DNA of 64,000 nucleotides. Source: Streptomyces indicus. Lineage in GTDB: Bacteria; Actinomycetota; Actinomycetes; Streptomycetales; Streptomycetaceae. A program made the translations under genes and the position numbers. The stretch is from the NCBI RefSeq assembly GCF_900100315.1, contig NZ_FNFF01000001.1:868001-932000 (forward strand), read 5' to 3'. Positions within the stretch are counted from its first letter, which is position 1; the number at the start of each line of letters is the position of its first letter. This document shows, piece after piece, positions 61,950-64,000 of this stretch. The notes under the pieces were generated by a model. It saw only the letters and a program-made list of their open reading frames with translations, had not been told where the DNA came from and made no database searches.

Positions 61950-64000
61950 ATGGCTGACCTTCTTGGCTTCGTGCTGAGCGGTCTGGTCTCGGGCGCCCTG
62001 TACGCCCTGCTCGCGACCGGACTCGTGCTGTCCTATTCGGCCTCCGGACTGTTCAACTTCGCCCACGGCGCGACCGCCTACCTGTGTGCGCTCGGCTTCT
62101 ACGAGCTGCACTCCGGCTTCGGCTGGCCGGCGATCCCGACCGCGCTCCTGCTGGTGTTCGTGATCGCGCCGGGGCTCGGCTGGGCGCTGGACCGGCTGAT
62201 GTTCCGCAAGCTGGCACGGGTCGGCGAGACGGCGCAGATCGTCGCCACGATCGGTCTGCTCGTCGCGCTGCCCGCGCTCGGCCTGTGGGTGGTCGAACTC
62301 CTTGAGGAGGCGGGCGCTTCGGTGAAGCCCGCCGAGAACCAGTTCGGCCTGCCGGGCGTCGGCCCTTCGCCGGCCGAGTCCTGGCAGCTGATGGACGGGG
62401 TCGGGATCGACTCCGACCAGCTGATCACCTGGGTGGCGACCGCCGTGGTGGCGGTGGGCCTGTGGATCCTCATGCGGCACACCCCGCTGGGCCTCAGGCT
62501 GCGCGCCTCGGTGGACAACCGCTCGCTGGTGGAGCTGCGCGGCATCAGCGCCGACCGGCTCTCCTCGCTCGCGTGGATGCTGTCCTCGGGGCTCGCCGGG
62601 CTCGCGGGAGTGCTCGCCACTCCCCTGCTCGGCCTGTCCTCGCACGACTTCACGCTGTTCCTGTTCGTCTCCGCGACCGCCGCGGTGCTGGGCCGCTTCA
62701 TGTCGATCCCGCTCGCGTTCGCGGGCGGGCTCGGGCTCGGTGTGCTGCAGAACCTGGTCGCGGGGTACGCCTCCTTCGCCGACGACATCACCGGCTTCCG
62801 TACCGCCGTGCCCTTCCTGATCCTGTTCGCCGGGCTGCTCATCCTCACCCGGCGGCAGCGGACGGCGGGGACGGCCGCGGTGGACGCCCCGCCGATCGAC
62901 TACCTGGCGGGCAAGTCCTGGGCGCACAAGTGGGGTCCGTGGGCCGTGGCGGCGGTGCTGCTCGCGCTCGCGTTCTACACCGTGACCACTCCGTTCTGGA
63001 GCGGCATCCTCGCCCAAGGCCTGGCGATCTCCCTGGTGTTCATCTCGTTCACCGTGGTGACCGGGCTCGGGGCGATGGTCTCGCTCGCACAGGCGACCTT
63101 CGTGACGGGCGCGGCGATGGTGGCGGGCCTGCTGATGAGCCACGGCTGGCCGTTCATCGGCGCCGCGCTCGTCGGCACCTGTGTGGCGGCGGTGCTCGGT
63201 GCGCTGGTCGCGCTGCCGGCGCTGCGGCTCGGCGGCCGCTCCCTCGCGCTCGCCACGCTGGCGCTGGCGTTCCTCGCCGACCAAGTCCTCTTCCAGATGG
63301 GTTGGTTGAGGAACGGCGACACCGGCTGGGAGATCCCGCGACCGGTCTTCGGACCCGTCGACCTCACCGACGACCGCGCCATGGGCGTGGCCATGGTGGT
63401 CCTGGTGGTGGCGGCCGTGGCCGCGGTCAGCGCCCTGCGCGACTCGCCGTCCGGGCGCGCGATGCTCGCGGTGCGCTCGGCACCGGCGGCCGCGATGGCC
63501 TCGGGCGTGTCCGTGGTCCGTACGAAGCTGATGCTCTTCACCCTGTCGGCCGGGCTCGCGGGCTTCGGCGGGGTCATGTACGCCTCGTATCAGACCCGTA
63601 TCACCGCCACCGACTTCACCGCGATGACGGGTCTGATCTGGCTCGCGGTGGTGGTCGCGGCGGGTGTGCGCAGGCCGCAGTTCGCGGTGGTCGCCGGCCT
63701 GGTGTTCGCGGTCATGCCGCCGCTGATGTCGGACTACGTCACCGAGTCCGCGCATCTGCCGGTGATCCTGTTCGGTCTGGCCGGCCTCGCGCTCGCCAAC
63801 GACCCGGACGGGTACGCCGCAGCCGCTTCCGTACGGCGCCACCGGCGCAAGGCGGCGGCGTCCTCGCCGGCTCCGGACGGCGGGGCGCGGCCGGCGGATC
63901 CCGCACCCACCGCGACGGACGCCGCGCTCCAACTGCGGGGCGTGCGGGCCGGATACGACGGTGCGCCCGTCCTCACCGGGGTCGACCTCGCGGTACGCCC
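61950..64000 (+). CDS. LivH-LivM permease fused to ATP-binding domain (3' end outside window)
   Basis: An open frame of at least 683 codons, running off the right edge. Residues about 1-300 are a LivH-type permease (LSGLVSGALYALLATGLVLSYS, FNFAHGA, LRASVDNRSLVELRGIS). Residues about 320-615 are a LivM-type permease (FTVVTGLGAMVSLAQATFVTG, LRDSPSGRAMLAVRSAP). A Pro/Ala-rich linker then leads into the beginning of a LivG-type ATPase (LQLRGVRAGYDGAPVLTGVDL). Three subunits in one chain are unusual outside actinomycetes. ATG 61950 lies 12 bases after the binding protein stop. Confidence 0.92.
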   Translation, partial: MADLLGFVLSGLVSGALYALLATGLVLSYSASGLFNFAHGATAYLCALGFYELHSGFGWPAIPTALLLVFVIAPGLGWALDRLMFRKLARVGETAQIVATIGLLVALPALGLWVVELLEEAGASVKPAENQFGLPGVGPSPAESWQLMDGVGIDSDQLITWVATAVVAVGLWILMRHTPLGLRLRASVDNRSLVELRGISADRLSSLAWMLSSGLAGLAGVLATPLLGLSSHDFTLFLFVSATAAVLGRFMSIPLAFAGGLGLGVLQNLVAGYASFADDITGFRTAVPFLILFAGLLILTRRQRTAGTAAVDAPPIDYLAGKSWAHKWGPWAVAAVLLALAFYTVTTPFWSGILAQGLAISLVFISFTVVTGLGAMVSLAQATFVTGAAMVAGLLMSHGWPFIGAALVGTCVAAVLGALVALPALRLGGRSLALATLALAFLADQVLFQMGWLRNGDTGWEIPRPVFGPVDLTDDRAMGVAMVVLVVAAVAAVSALRDSPSGRAMLAVRSAPAAAMASGVSVVRTKLMLFTLSAGLAGFGGVMYASYQTRITATDFTAMTGLIWLAVVVAAGVRRPQFAVVAGLVFAVMPPLMSDYVTESAHLPVILFGLAGLALANDPDGYAAAASVRRHRRKAAASSPAPDGGARPADPAPTATDAALQLRGVRAGYDGAPVLTGVDLAVR

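Noticed and set aside
60615..63932. 1105-codon open frame on the minus strand
   Set aside because: Antisense to the Liv binding protein and permease fusion; His/Arg/Glu-rich with no recognisable domain.

Overview
The window is high-GC actinomycete DNA, almost certainly from a Streptomyces chromosome. Evidence: very GC-rich third codon positions, many GTG and TTG starts preceded by GGAGG-type ribosome sites, lipoprotein and Tat-like signal peptides, and families typical of that genus. No rRNA, tRNA, CRISPR array, transposase, attachment site or replication origin was seen. Genes are cut at both ends: a secreted multidomain protein at the left edge (read leftwards) and a branched-chain amino acid ABC permease/ATPase fusion at the right edge (read rightwards).

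Left third (1-19.5 kb). A very large secreted ThuA/sugar-dehydrogenase protein lies divergent from a small secreted metzincin-type protease and its unknown secreted neighbour. A leftward sugar catabolic operon follows: ROK regulator, RbsA-, RbsC- and RbsB-type ABC transporter, Gfo/Idh/MocA oxidoreductase and TIM-barrel isomerase. With the ThuA-DUF1080 protein it looks like a route for oxidised (3-keto) or unusual sugars. Next are an NmrA-like protein, a DUF305/DUF6153 pair that may handle metal, a GntR/FCD regulator, and an OFA-type MFS transporter with a tiny one-helix partner encoded over its 3' end.

Middle (19.5-33 kb). An NAD-linked formate dehydrogenase operon carries the catalytic subunit as two separate genes in reversed order, a NuoE-NuoF fusion, and FdhD. 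Three copies of a GntR-like operator (ACTGTAnnCrATA) precede the GntR gene, a ketopantoate-reductase-like gene and this operon, so they probably form one regulon. Then come NAD synthetase, a secreted sialidase with a downstream membrane-anchored beta-propeller-like protein, and a BASS transporter divergent from a LysR regulator.

Right half (33-55.4 kb). This is a catecholate siderophore locus. The dhbA-C-E-B operon makes and activates 2,3-dihydroxybenzoate, with the aryl carrier protein separated from DhbB by one in-frame stop codon and followed by a degenerate adenylation-like protein. A two-module NRPS (DhbF) has a basic-residue-type first module and a threonine second module, and is followed by MbtH and an MFS exporter. 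A fused FecCD permease, an enterochelin-type esterase, an iron-boxed M20 hydrolase, a binding lipoprotein and an ATPase complete uptake and release. Four DmdR/IdeR-type iron boxes sit in the three divergent intergenic regions. The predicted product is griseobactin-like (dihydroxybenzoyl-Arg/Lys-Thr oligoester).

Right end (55.4-64 kb). A WYL regulator overlaps an ADP-ribosylglycohydrolase gene, and a perfect inverted repeat precedes a two-gene operon of unknown proteins. A long-chain acyl-CoA synthetase and a Liv-type ABC transporter follow; their upstream regions share TGACGGGTCA-like palindromes.
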